Notes under the pieces: generated by a model
The model's database searches: none
Told to the model about the DNA's origin: nothing
The model's input: the letters and a program-made list of their open reading frames with translations, nothing else
Made by a program: the position numbers and the translations under genes
Part shown: positions 18,054 through 28,193 of the stretch, in pieces
Position numbering within the stretch: the first letter of the stretch is position 1
How the letters are laid out: every line of letters starts with the position of its first letter
Assembly (NCBI GenBank): GCA_039931615.1
Contig: JBDTRR010000002.1
Coordinates: 156,315-220,314 of the forward strand
Source: JAHFUI01 sp039931615
GTDB lineage: Bacteria > Acidobacteriota > Vicinamibacteria > Vicinamibacterales > CAVVIG01
Length of the DNA stretch: 64,000 nucleotides
Direction: 5' to 3'

Positions 18054-20551
18054 GTGCCGGATCCCGTGCCAGAACCGACGACTCCGAAGGGCAACGAGTC
18101 CGCGTCCCCCGCGGGTCGATGGCTGCCGGCCGTCGCGGCGGCCGTCGCGACCCTGGTGATGACGTTCGTCATCACGGCGTTCGTCCGGGACTGGGAAGCG
18201 CGCGACCGTCGCGGCGCGATCGTGCAGGCGTCGGCCGAACACGTCGAGGCGCTGAAGGGCCAGTTGATCGGGTCGATGGAGGTCCTCTACGCGATCGAAT
18301 CCCTGATCCACGCGCGGCCCGGAATCGGTCGCCGCGAGTTTCGCGACTTCGTCAGCGGCACACTGGTTCGCCGCCCGGAATTGCAGGGCCTGGCGTGGGA
18401 CCCCCGCGTCCCTGGCGGCGCTCGCGCCGACTGGGAAGCCCGTGCGCACGACGACGGCTTTCGCGCCTTCCAGTTCGTCGAGCAGGAGAAGGACGGGCGG
18501 CTGGTCCCGGCCGGCGATCGCCCGGAATATTTTCCCGTCTATTTCATGGAACATCTGGCGCCGAACCGGCCGGCGCTCGGGTTCGATCTCTCGTCCGAGG
18601 ACAAGCGGCGGGCTGCCCTGGAGCGGGCGAGGGATACCGGCCTCGCCACCGCGACCCCGCCGATCCGGCTGGTCCAGGAGCCGGGCGGGCAGCTCGGCTT
18701 TCTCGTCCTGCTGCCGGTCTACGACGCCCCGGCTTCGACCGTGCTCGAGCGGCGGACCAGCCTGCGCGGCTTCGCCGTCGCCGTCTATCGGATCGGCGAT
18801 CTCGTCGACGCCTCGCTGCGAACCGCCGCGGCGAAGGGACTCGGCGTGACGGTCTCAGATACCGAGGCGCAGCAGGAGATCTACCGGCGCGACGCCGGCG
18901 CCCCGGCCGGCCTGCCGTGGGAGACGACGATCGACGCCGCGGGGCGACGCTGGACCATCCGCTTTCAGCCGACGGCGGCCATCGGCGGATCGCGGGTCTT
19001 CTGGCAGGCCTGGGCATCGCTCGGCGGCGGCGTGGCGATCACCGTGCTGCTGTTCGCCTATCTATGGAGTCATGGCCGGCGGAGCGCCGAACTGGCCGCG
19101 GCCAACCACACGCTGCAGGGGGAAGTGGCGGTCCGTCAGCGCGCCGAAGCGGACGCCGACGCCGCCAACCGGGCCAAGTCAGCCTTCCTGGCGACGATGA
19201 GCCACGAGATCCGGACGCCGCTCAATGCCATCCTCGGCTACTCGCAGCTTCTCACCCGCCACGACGCGCTGGACGGGTTTCAGCGTGACGCGGTGCAGAC
19301 GATCGCCGCCAGCTCGAGCCACCTGCTGCATGTCATCAACGACATCCTCGACCTGTCGAAGATCGACGCCGGCCGGATGGACGTGATGCGGGCGGAATTC
19401 GACCTGACGGCGCTGCTCCACGAAGTCGCCGTCATGTTCCAGCCGCTCTGTGACGACCAGCGTCTCACGCTCCGCGTCGAGGAACCCGGCGCGGGCAAGC
19501 CGATCCCGGTGATCGGCGATGCCCCGAAGCTGCGCCAGGTGCTGATCAACCTGCTGGGCAACGCCGTCAAGTTCACCCAGGACGGCCTGATCATCGTGCG
19601 CCTTCAGGATCAGGATGGGCGGTGGCGGTTCGAGGTGGCGGACAGCGGGCCCGGCATCGCGCACGAGGTCAGGGACCGCGTCTTCGAACCGTTTCAACAG
19701 TGCCAGCGCGGCAGCGGGCTGGGCGGCACCGGGCTCGGCCTGGCGATCGCCCGCCGCTACGTCGAGCTGATGGGCGGCAGCCTTGGCGTGGAGTCGATGC
19801 CCGGCCACGGCTCACGCTTTCATTTCACGCTCGACCTGCCCGCCAGCGCCACGCCGTTCGCGCTCGATCCGGTTCGCGCCGGAACGTGCCGGCTTGCGCC
19901 CGGGCGTCACGTCCGGGCGCTGGTCGTCGACGACGAGCCCGGGAATCGCAACGTCCTGTCGGCGATGCTTCGGATGGCCGGCTGCGACAGCACGATGGCA
20001 GAGAACGGCTGGCAGGCGATCCAGGCGGTGCGCGAGCTGCGTCCCGACATCGTCTTCATGGACATGCGGCTGCCCGGCCTCGACGGGATCCAGGCGACGC
20101 GGCTGATCCTCAACGACCCGGGCGCCGCGCCGGTCCGCATCGTGGCCACCTCGGCGTCGGTGCTCGACAACGAGCGGGAACGCAGCCTGGCGGCGGGATG
20201 CGACGACTTCCTGTCCAAGCCGTACCGCATGGAAGATGTCTACGACTGCGTCGGCGGGCTGCTTGACGTCGAGTTTGTCGAGGGGGGCTCCTCGAGCGCC
20301 GCGGCGCGCTGGTCAGCCGCGGACCTCGCGCGCATCACGCTGCCGGAGAGTCTGGTCGCGCGCATGAGCAGTGCGGCGGAGCGGCACAGCGCGACGATCC
20401 TGAAGGCGTGTCTGGAGGAGCTCGAAGGCGGCGAGGCCGGTGAGCGCCGGCTCGCCGCGCATCTGCGCGGCTGTCTGGTCAGCTACGACATGGACGTCAT
20501 CCAGCAGATCCTCGCGCAGGTGTCGGTGGCAACGATCTCGGTTCGAACCGC

Positions 20552-20555
<4 letters not shown>
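18054..20555 (+). CDS. CHASE-domain hybrid sensor histidine kinase/response regulator
   Basis: This 833-residue membrane kinase starts at GTG 18054. TM1 is residues about 22-43. A periplasmic CHASE domain follows (LQGLAWDPRVPGGARADWE, then NRPALGFDLSSEDKRRAALE), the type that binds small ligands. TM2 is near residue 320. The HisKA phospho-acceptor is His384 in SHEIRTPLNAILGYS. The HATPase has N (NLLGNAVKF), G1 (DSGPGI) and G2 (GGTGLGLAIA) boxes. A C-terminal receiver has Asp670 (IVFMDMRLPG), with a tail of about 115 residues that may be an Hpt remnant. The stop overlaps the start of the NtrC-type regulator (ATGA), so kinase and regulator form one operon, consistent with a sigma-54 circuit. 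Confidence 0.92.
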
Positions 20556-21987
<1,432 letters not shown>

Positions 21988-22003
<16 letters not shown>

Positions 22004-23610
22004 GGATGACCGGCCGCGGCCAGGCCCTCGGCCTCGCCGTGGTGCGCCGGCTCCGCCGCCATCCCAGGCTGCACGGCAAACCGGTGGCAGGCCGTGAAGA
22101 TGCCGGCGATCACCAGATAGCTGACGGCCACCGTCGGCGTCTGCGCGATGCCGATCTGCTCGCCGTGCATGAAGCCGAAGAAGGTCAGCGTCGCGCCGGC
22201 CAGAGCGAACCCGGCGGCTTTCGAGAACTGGCGGTCGATGATGAACACGGCGATGGCGCCCAGGATCAGGCCGCCGAGGATCGATCCGCCGCCGAGGACG
22301 TGCAGCCCGTCGTAGAGCACGCCCTGTGTATGCATATTCGCTATCAGATCCTGCATCTGGGCGGCGCTCAGCGCCCCGACCACCGTTCCCGCCGCGGCCA
22401 GGGCGTTGTTGATCTGCGTCAGCCCCCAGTTGGCGAGATGCGGCACCAGTGACAGCACGATTGCCGGCGCGTGGCTTCTCGGTGTTTCCTGGAAGGCCTG
22501 CGAGCCGATCAGCATCCCGATATAGAGCAGGATCGGCAGGATCGCGACGCTGGGGATCAGCGCCAGCATCAGCGAGATGGTGCCGAACCAGCAGAGGATG
22601 ATCACCATGATCCCGGTGGCGGCGGAGTAGCCAATCCGTCCGCCCATCGCCTTCCAGCCCGGATGTCCGATGTAGACCGCGTTGATGAACGGGTTCCCCA
22701 TCATCGATCCGATCAGGCTGACGATCCCGTCGGCCGTCAGCACCCGGGTGGTCGGGAAGCTGTCGCCGGCGACCGCCGCGCTCTCGACGTTGTCGATCGC
22801 CTCGACCAGATCGTAGATGCCGAAGGGGATCGCCGTGATCAGGATGACGCCGAGGAACTCGAAGCCGGAGAAGACGTAGTTGAACGCCGGCATCGGCACG
22901 TGGAAGCCGAAGTTGCTGACCGAGTCGGTCAGACCCTTGACCGTCATGTCGCCGAAATTCAGGCCCACTGCCGTCGATCCCCAGGCGATCAATGTGCCGG
23001 CCGCGATCGCCACCAGCCCCGCCGGCACGCCGCCGTAGCGGATGCCGCCGAACCAGCTGAGGAGAATGATCGCGAAACAGGTGATGCCGATCACCGGGGT
23101 CATGAACATCTGCAGTGCCGGGGCCATCGAGATGAAGGTGATCGAGACGCCGGCGAGCGTCCCGAGCAGCGCCGCCCGCGGGGTGATCCGGCGGATCAGC
23201 GGGCCGCAGAATCCGCCGATCATCAGCACGAAGCTCTGGATGAACACCCAGGTCAGCCCGGCCTCCCAGCCCTTGATCGGATCACCCGTCCGGGAGGCGA
23301 TCGGCAGCATGATCACGAACGTGACGATGAACATGTGCGGGACGCTGATGCCCGAGGGCAGCGCGCAGACATCGGAGCGTCCGGTCTTCTGCGCCAGGCG
23401 GTAGGCGAGCCACGCGTAGTAGAGGGTGGACAGGCACAGCATCAGCCCGGTCGCCGGCAGGATGCGGCCGAAGACGATCTCGTCGGGCATCTTGATGACG
23501 AAGCGCAGGAGCGAGGTCAGCGTCAGCAGGTTGACGAGGATGTTGGTGCCGAAGCCGAAGAACGCGCTCCAGTCGCCGGGGACCCACAGTTTGGGACGGA
23601 ATGTCGTCAT
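21988..23610 (-). CDS. AGZA/NCS2-like permease (xanthine/uracil/adenine type)
   Basis: This 540-residue transporter starts at ATG 23610 with GGGAG 8 nt upstream. It has about 12-14 transmembrane helices and the NCS2-type fold blocks WVPGDWSAFFGFGTNILVNLL, CALPSGISVPH, and ESAAVAGDSFPTTRVLTADG, the conserved acidic stretch of helix TM8-TM10. It resembles proteins annotated as putative AGZA-family xanthine/uracil permeases, which carry nucleobases or related heterocycles by proton symport. The tail is His/Ala-rich and short. It is transcribed from its own sigma-54-type promoter and is divergent from the barrel protein, with which it may form an uptake route across both membranes. The true substrate is not predictable. 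Confidence 0.8.
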
Positions 23611-23650
23611 GGTTGCTCCCTCGATGGATGGTTGCCTGCGCGCCTGATCT

Positions 23651-23666
23651 AGCGTCCGCCGTGCCA
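23651..23666 (-). promoter_or_regulatory. Sigma-54 promoter of the permease gene
   Basis: On the minus strand TGGCACG (23666-23660) is a perfect -24 element. Exactly 10 nt after its GG comes the GC of ACGCT (23653-23652). The predicted start site is near 23640, leaving a leader of about 30 nt with a good ribosome site before ATG 23610. Confidence 0.75.
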
Positions 23667-23737
23667 AGCGCCTGAAGGCGCGAATCAGCCGGAAATCGCT
23701 GCGGATCGGGCCGCCGGCGCGGTGCCGGCCGGATCGA

Positions 23738-23775
23738 GGTGTTGCGAGTGTTCGCTGTGCAACAGCGGCAACACC
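23738..23775. promoter_or_regulatory. Candidate enhancer/operator dyad between divergent sigma-54 promoters
   Basis: GGTGTTGC (23738-23745) is mirrored by GCAACACC (23768-23775). A second GCAACA (23759-23764) makes a nested TGTTGC-N13-GCAACA dyad. It lies 72 nt upstream of the permease -24 element and about 76 nt upstream of the barrel-gene promoter, the usual distance for an NtrC-type activator site. The rest of the 23667-23850 gap shows no gene. Confidence 0.45.
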
Positions 23776-23850
23776 GGCGCGCCTTGAGACACCGGGCGCA
23801 AACCGCGCTTCTTCCCGGTGAACACGCCGATTCCCGCTGCCGCGGCCGGT

Positions 23851-23866
23851 TGGCAAGCTGCTGGCT
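23851..23866 (+). promoter_or_regulatory. Sigma-54 promoter of the outer-membrane barrel gene
   Basis: TGGCAAG-CTGC-TGGCT has GG (23852-23853) and GC (23864-23865) separated by 10 nt. This is a one-base departure in the -24 heptamer and a TGGC -12 box. The predicted start is near 23877, with a leader of about 73 nt before ATG 23950. Confidence 0.55.
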
Positions 23867-23949
23867 AACCCGTCATATGGGCGTGTCAAGAATCGATTTC
23901 TTCAGACGCTCATATGCCCCAGGCCACTTCGCACACAGACGGGAGATCG

Positions 23950-24855
23950 ATGATGCTGCACACCAGATGGCGAAATCGCGCGTTCACGCTCCTCGCGGCC
24001 GGCGTGTTGTGCCTGTCGCAGGCCGGTCCGGCGGCGGCGCAGGACACACTCGGCTCGAATGTCAACGTGCTGGTGGCGTGGGATGCCTCCGATCACTACA
24101 TCACGCCGCGCGGCCTGAACGTCGAAGACAAGGGCCTCGTCGTGCAGCCGCTCGTGCTGCTGCTGTGGAAACTGCACGGATCCGATCAAGGTGCGGTGTC
24201 CGATGTCACACTGACCACGGGGATCTGGAACAGCCTCCACTCGCATCGCGCCGGGACGCGGCCATCGAAGTGGAATGAGATCGACCCGATCCTCGGCGTC
24301 GCCGTCAAGTTCCGCAAGGGGTTCACCGTCGATGTGTCGACGACGGCGTTCTACACGCCGACCGATGCCTACGCGACATCGACGCACGCCGCCTTCAAGC
24401 TCACCTACAACGACGCCTTCAGCAAGGGGCTGACGCTGAGCCCATATGTCTCCTACTGGCGGGAATTGAGCCACAAGTCGACGGTCATGTTCAATGCCGC
24501 GACGTCGAAGGAGAGCGGCTATCTGACGCTCGGCGCCACGCCGTCGTTCGGTCTCGGCGCCGGCGGGTCGTCAATGGACATCTCCGCGTTCGCGAACATC
24601 GCCGGCTCGAGCTTCTATCAGCGGTTCGACGGATCCGACGGCGGGTCCGGCCTGGCGCTGGTGTCGGTCTCGCCGAAACTCAGCGTGCCGCTGAAGTTCC
24701 TGGGCGTGAGCCACGGAGCGTGGAAGGGGTCGGTCTCGGCCAGCTACTTCCACCTGCGCAATGCCGGACTGCTGGATGGCAATCAGGTACTCGCGAATCC
24801 CGAGCGCGAGTCGAACCTGATCCAGTTCCACGGCGGTCTATCGGTGTTCTTCTGA
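23950..24855 (+). CDS. Outer-membrane beta-barrel protein (porin-like)
   Basis: This 301-residue protein starts at ATG 23950, or at the ATG directly after it; GGGAG lies just upstream. Residues 1-30 are a signal peptide ending QAGPAAAQ. The mature part alternates hydrophobic and polar residues in 12-14 probable strands, with aromatic girdles (YITPRGLNVED, LSPYVSYWREL, SASYFHLRNAG). It ends in FHGGLSVFF, the terminal aromatic signature used for barrel assembly. I do not recognise a named family. The divergent permease and the shared sigma-54-type promoters suggest it lets the same solute cross the outer membrane, but this is inference from position. Confidence 0.75.
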   Translation: MMLHTRWRNRAFTLLAAGVLCLSQAGPAAAQDTLGSNVNVLVAWDASDHYITPRGLNVEDKGLVVQPLVLLLWKLHGSDQGAVSDVTLTTGIWNSLHSHRAGTRPSKWNEIDPILGVAVKFRKGFTVDVSTTAFYTPTDAYATSTHAAFKLTYNDAFSKGLTLSPYVSYWRELSHKSTVMFNAATSKESGYLTLGATPSFGLGAGGSSMDISAFANIAGSSFYQRFDGSDGGSGLALVSVSPKLSVPLKFLGVSHGAWKGSVSASYFHLRNAGLLDGNQVLANPERESNLIQFHGGLSVFF

Positions 24856-24868
24856 GATCGGCCCCCTT

Positions 24869-24922
24869 GCAGGTTGCAGAAAAAGGCAGCATTCAGGCTG
24901 ACGTTTCCCAGCAGCCTGCTAG
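24869..24922. repeat. Inverted repeat at a convergent gene junction (possible bidirectional terminator)
   Basis: GCAGGTTGCAGAAA (24869-24882) is followed by AAGGC and is mirrored by TTTCCCAGCAGCCTGC (24904-24919) with a few mismatches. This forms a hairpin between the stop of the barrel gene and the end of the methyltransferase gene. The right end CTAG supplies the TAG stop of the minus-strand gene. A related GCCTTTTTC-GCAACCTGCTAG sequence recurs at 57429-57449. Confidence 0.6.
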
Positions 24923-25701
24923 CCCGCCGGGGGGGTCTGTTGCTTGCGCGCCAGCCAGTACAGCGTCGCCGGCCCGGTACCCTCCTCGGTCACCTCGAAG
25001 CCGGCCGCCTTCAGCATGGCGCGCCAGCGGGCCGGGTCGGGCTTGAAGTGCGCATTCAGGCCGACGTGCGGGATGGGCATCATCACCTTGACCCACAGGT
25101 CGGGGTTGACGATCTCCAGCAGGAACTCGCCGTTCGGCTTCAGCACTCGGGCCACTTCGCCGAGCGCTTTCGGTGTGCCCTGCCGGCCCATGTGGTCGAT
25201 GGCATAGGAACTGATCGCCGCGTCGTAGCTGGCGTCGGACAGCGGCATCCGCGTCGCATCGGCGGTCACGGTATCGGCACGATCGGCGACCCCGGCAATC
25301 GCCGCGTTGCGCATCATGCGTGCGGGCGTGTTGTCGGCGATACCGAAGAAGCCGGTGTAGATGTCGAGCGCCGTGCCCGTCACCTGCGGACGCGCCAGCA
25401 GCAGTCCGATCAGCGCCCGGCCCGAACCGGCGCCGACATCGAGCACCCGTCCCCGGCCGGAGGCCATGAACTGATCCGACGGCACCCGCTGCGGCGCGTT
25501 CAGGCCGCCCATCATGGTGTGGGTCAGGATCAGCCCCACCACGCCCCAGACGCCGATCAGGCTCCAGACGCCCACCACCCAGCGCCGCCATCCGAGCCGG
25601 ACTCCCAGCGCGGCTGCGGCCAGTCCCAGCACGAGCGGAATGACGTGAATCCAGGTGATCGGCCACGGATACCCGAAGTCATAAACAAATGGTGATGTCA
25701 T
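24919..25701 (-). CDS. Membrane-anchored class I SAM-dependent methyltransferase
   Basis: The first 65 residues of this 260-residue protein contain two transmembrane helices (WIHVIPLVLGLAAAALGV and VVGVWSLIGVWGVVGLIL). Residues 80-250 are a Rossmann-fold methyltransferase with motif I VLDVGAGSGRALIG, an acidic motif II residue (TALDIY), motif III around DATRMPL, and YDAAISSYAIDHM. Such anchoring suggests a lipid, quinone or other membrane-bound acceptor; the substrate is unknown. The gene is divergent from the OmpR-type regulator, and the operator-like TGAAC array lies 26 nt upstream, so the two may be co-regulated. The TAG stop lies inside a palindromic repeat. Confidence 0.85.
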   Translation of the reverse strand: MTSPFVYDFGYPWPITWIHVIPLVLGLAAAALGVRLGWRRWVVGVWSLIGVWGVVGLILTHTMMGGLNAPQRVPSDQFMASGRGRVLDVGAGSGRALIGLLLARPQVTGTALDIYTGFFGIADNTPARMMRNAAIAGVADRADTVTADATRMPLSDASYDAAISSYAIDHMGRQGTPKALGEVARVLKPNGEFLLEIVNPDLWVKVMMPIPHVGLNAHFKPDPARWRAMLKAAGFEVTEEGTGPATLYWLARKQQTPPAG

Positions 25702-25726
25702 GCGCGGGACTGTAGCGGCCCCTGGT

Positions 25727-25763
25727 TGAACCCGGCCTGAACACGCCGTTCAGCAGTTGTTCA
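25727..25763. promoter_or_regulatory. Symmetric TGAAC/GTTCA operator upstream of the two-component genes
   Basis: TGAAC occurs at 25727-25731 and 25738-25742 (11-nt period), and its complement GTTCA at 25748-25752 and 25759-25763 (11-nt period). Together they form a near-perfect dyad centred on 25745. Direct repeats with an 11-nt period are the binding pattern of OmpR/PhoP-type dimers, so this is a likely auto-regulatory site for the response regulator at 25793, possibly shared with the divergent methyltransferase. Confidence 0.6.
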
Positions 25764-25792
25764 GCCAGTTAGGCTTAGGCTAGCCTTCCTCC

Positions 25793-26449
25793 GTGCGGAT
25801 TCTAGTCGTGGAAGACGAAGCCATCCTGTCGCGTCAGCTGGTACGCGCCGTTGGCGAGGCCGGCTACGCAGTCGACTGTGCCGCCGACGGCGATCAGGCC
25901 GACTTCCTCGTCCGCACCGAAACCTACGACGGCATCATCCTGGACCTGGGCCTCCCGCACGTCGACGGCCTGACGCTCCTCCGAGGGTGGCGCGACGCCG
26001 CGCTGACGATCCCGGTGCTGGTTCTGACCGCTCGCGGCAGCTGGCACGAGCGCGTCAAGGGCATCGACGAAGGCGCCGACGACTATGTGACGAAGCCGTT
26101 TCAGATGGAGGAGGTGCTGGCCAGGCTGCGCGGCCTGATTCGCCGTGCCACCGGCCAGCCCAGACCGGCGCTGACCTGCGGCGCCGTGACGCTCGACCCG
26201 CGCCTGGCGCGCGTCACCCGCGACGGCCAGCCAGTCAGGCTGACCAGCCACGAGTTCCGCGTCCTGTCCTATCTGATGCACAACCGCGATCGCGTCGTGC
26301 CGCAGGGCGAACTGACCGAACACATCTACGCGCAGGATGCCGAACGGGACTCGAACACGGTGGAAGTGTTCGTCGCCCGGCTGCGCCGCAAGCTCGGCGC
26401 CGGCATCATCGAGACCGCACGCGGCCTTGGCTATCGGATCGGCTCATGA
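25793..26449 (+). CDS. OmpR/PhoP-family response regulator
   Basis: This 218-residue regulator starts at GTG 25793. The receiver domain has acidic pocket residues in LVVEDE and phospho-acceptor Asp51 in GIILDLGLPHVDG, followed by the conserved Thr (VLVLTARG) and Lys (YVTKPFQ). The C-terminal winged helix (residues about 125-218) has the OmpR-type recognition region with SHEFRVLSYLMHN and NTVEVFVARLRRK. The stop overlaps the kinase start by 4 nt. Family members bind 11-nt-spaced direct repeats, which fits the TGAAC array directly upstream. Confidence 0.95.
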   Translation: MRILVVEDEAILSRQLVRAVGEAGYAVDCAADGDQADFLVRTETYDGIILDLGLPHVDGLTLLRGWRDAALTIPVLVLTARGSWHERVKGIDEGADDYVTKPFQMEEVLARLRGLIRRATGQPRPALTCGAVTLDPRLARVTRDGQPVRLTSHEFRVLSYLMHNRDRVVPQGELTEHIYAQDAERDSNTVEVFVARLRRKLGAGIIETARGLGYRIGS

Positions 26450-27477
26450 GAGTGCGATCGCTGCGCCGGCGGCTGCTGATCTCGAGCCTCCTCTGGACCG
26501 TCGGCCTGCTGTTTGTCAGCGCCGTGCCCTTCACTCTTGTGATGGAGCAGCAGTCGCGGCTTCACATCGCCAGGTACGTGCACCGGTTCCTGCAGAGTCC
26601 TGTCGTCATCCTTACCGCCGTGTTCTGCATGATCGCCGGACTGGCTGTGGCGAGGGGCGGCCTGGCATCGGTCGACAACCTGCGCCAGCGTCTGAACGGG
26701 CTGCGAACCGGCCGCGAGCGGCGGATGGACGGCGCCTATCCCGCCGAGGTCCAGCCGCTGGTCGACGACCTGAACGCGCTGCTCGATCATCGCGAGCAGG
26801 CGATTCAGCGCGCCATCGCCAGATCCGGCGATCTCGCCCACGGCTTGAAGACGCCGCTGGCCATCCTGGCCCAGGAGGCCCAGCGGGCCCGCGGCGCGGA
26901 CCAGCACGAGATTGCCGCCGCCATCGACCAGCAGGTCGAGCGGATGCGGCGGCAGGTGGACTATCACCTGGCGCAGGCCCGCGCCGTGGCGTCCGGCGCG
27001 ACGGCCGGGGCGCGGTCGAGCGTGGTCCAATCGGCTGACGGTCTGGCGCGGGCGTTGCTCCGCGTCCATGCCGAACGCTGCATCGCGATCGACGTGCAGG
27101 TGGCCGGGGACGTCACCGTTCGCGCCCAGCGGGAAGATCTCGACGAAATGCTGGGCAACCTGATGGACAACGCCTGCAAATGGGCGCGCGCAACGGTCGT
27201 CGTCAGTATCGCGGCCACCGATGCGGGTCGCGACGGACCTGCGGCAGCGCCCCCTCGCGTGACGATCGTCGTCGACGACGATGGAGACGGCATCGTGCCA
27301 GGCCTGCGGGAAGCGGTTCTCCAGAGGGGCGTACGAGCCGACGAAGCCGCGCCCGGCTCAGGCCTCGGCCTGGCCATCGTGAGCGACCTCGCCGAGCTCT
27401 ACGGCGGGTCGATCCATCTCGAGGCCTCACCCCGGGGCGGCGTGCGCGCGAAGCTCAGCCTGCCCCGCCTGTCCTAG
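26446..27477 (+). CDS. Sensor histidine kinase with very short extracytoplasmic loop
   Basis: This 343-residue kinase starts at ATG 26446, overlapping the regulator stop. TM1 is residues about 10-33 and TM2 about 53-69, leaving a periplasmic loop of only about 19 residues, the layout of intramembrane-sensing kinases. A HAMP-like linker follows. The phospho-acceptor is His132 in DLAHGLKTPLAIL. The N box is NLMDNACKWA, the G1 box VDDDGDGI and the G2 box PGSGLGLAIV. It should phosphorylate the adjacent OmpR-type regulator. With so small a loop the signal is likely membrane stress, a lipid or a partner protein rather than a bound periplasmic solute. Confidence 0.9.
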   Translation: MRVRSLRRRLLISSLLWTVGLLFVSAVPFTLVMEQQSRLHIARYVHRFLQSPVVILTAVFCMIAGLAVARGGLASVDNLRQRLNGLRTGRERRMDGAYPAEVQPLVDDLNALLDHREQAIQRAIARSGDLAHGLKTPLAILAQEAQRARGADQHEIAAAIDQQVERMRRQVDYHLAQARAVASGATAGARSSVVQSADGLARALLRVHAERCIAIDVQVAGDVTVRAQREDLDEMLGNLMDNACKWARATVVVSIAATDAGRDGPAAAPPRVTIVVDDDGDGIVPGLREAVLQRGVRADEAAPGSGLGLAIVSDLAELYGGSIHLEASPRGGVRAKLSLPRLS

Positions 27478-27501
27478 CGCAGGCACACACTTCAGACCCC
27501 T

Positions 27502-27606
27502 CGTACGTGGGATCCGGCTTCAGCCGGATTGATCTGTAGTCCGACTAAAGTCGGACGCCACGTACGTACGACCTGGAATGTGGGGATGCGGCTTCAGCCG
27601 GACGGT
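27502..27606. repeat. REP-like hairpin cluster
   Basis: An outer CGTACGTGG (27502-27510) pairs with CCACGTACG (27558-27566). Inside are ATCCGGCT-2-AGCCGGAT (27512-27529) and GTCCGACT-2-AGTCGGAC (27539-27556). A second unit resembling the first (GCGGCTTCAGCCGGA) follows at about 27588-27603. The group fills much of the gap after the kinase gene, and the rest of 27478-27770 shows no gene. It probably acts as a transcript end or REP element. Confidence 0.65.
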
Positions 27607-27770
27607 GACGGATCATAGTTGCCAGATCACGGTCCGTTTGCCCGATCTGACCTCCCCGGTGGTAAGAATACTGCATGGAATCCGGGGGGGGTCCGGAGCC
27701 CTTCCCATCTCTCATCGGTAGAAGTCGGCGTCAGCGCTAACATTGGGAACAATTTACCCAGGAGGTCATC

Positions 27771-28163
27771 GTGAACAGTCATCCGTCGAATCATCGTCGC
27801 GCCGTCGTCGGTGGAGCGGTGCTGCTCGCCGCGTTCCTTTTCGCGGTTCCGGCAATCGCCCACCATGGCTGGGGCGGATATGCGCAGAAAACGTCTGAAA
27901 TCAGCGGGACGGTCGAATCACCGGTGAGCATGGCCGGCCCTCACGCGACGATGCGCGTCAAGGTGGAGAATCAGGTGTGGGACGTGGTCCTGGCGCCGCC
28001 AACACGGGCGCAACAGGCCGGACTGAAGGACGGGATGATTGCGGTCGGCGAGAAGGTCACCGTTCACGGAAATCGCCACAGCGACCCGAAGAAGTTCGAG
28101 ATGAAGACCTCGCGCCTGACGTGGAATGGCAAGGTCTTCAACGTCTACCCCGATCGAGACTAG
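27771..28163 (+). CDS. DUF6152 family secreted protein
   Basis: This 130-residue protein starts at GTG 27771 with a strong AGGAGG 6 nt upstream. Residues 1-30 are a signal peptide (AVLLAAFLFAVPAIAHHGW), in which the HHGW after cleavage is typical of the family. The mature part is a small beta domain (EISGTVESPVSMAGPHATMRV, LTWNGKVFNVYP). The name DUF6152 reflects an uncharacterised periplasmic family, in which the histidines near the mature N-terminus could bind metal. It is followed 30 nt later by a membrane protein that commonly accompanies it, so the pair probably works together. Confidence 0.8.
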   Translation: MNSHPSNHRRAVVGGAVLLAAFLFAVPAIAHHGWGGYAQKTSEISGTVESPVSMAGPHATMRVKVENQVWDVVLAPPTRAQQAGLKDGMIAVGEKVTVHGNRHSDPKKFEMKTSRLTWNGKVFNVYPDRD

Positions 28164-28193
28164 TCCCCTGACGCGCGGGTAGGGAATACGGAC

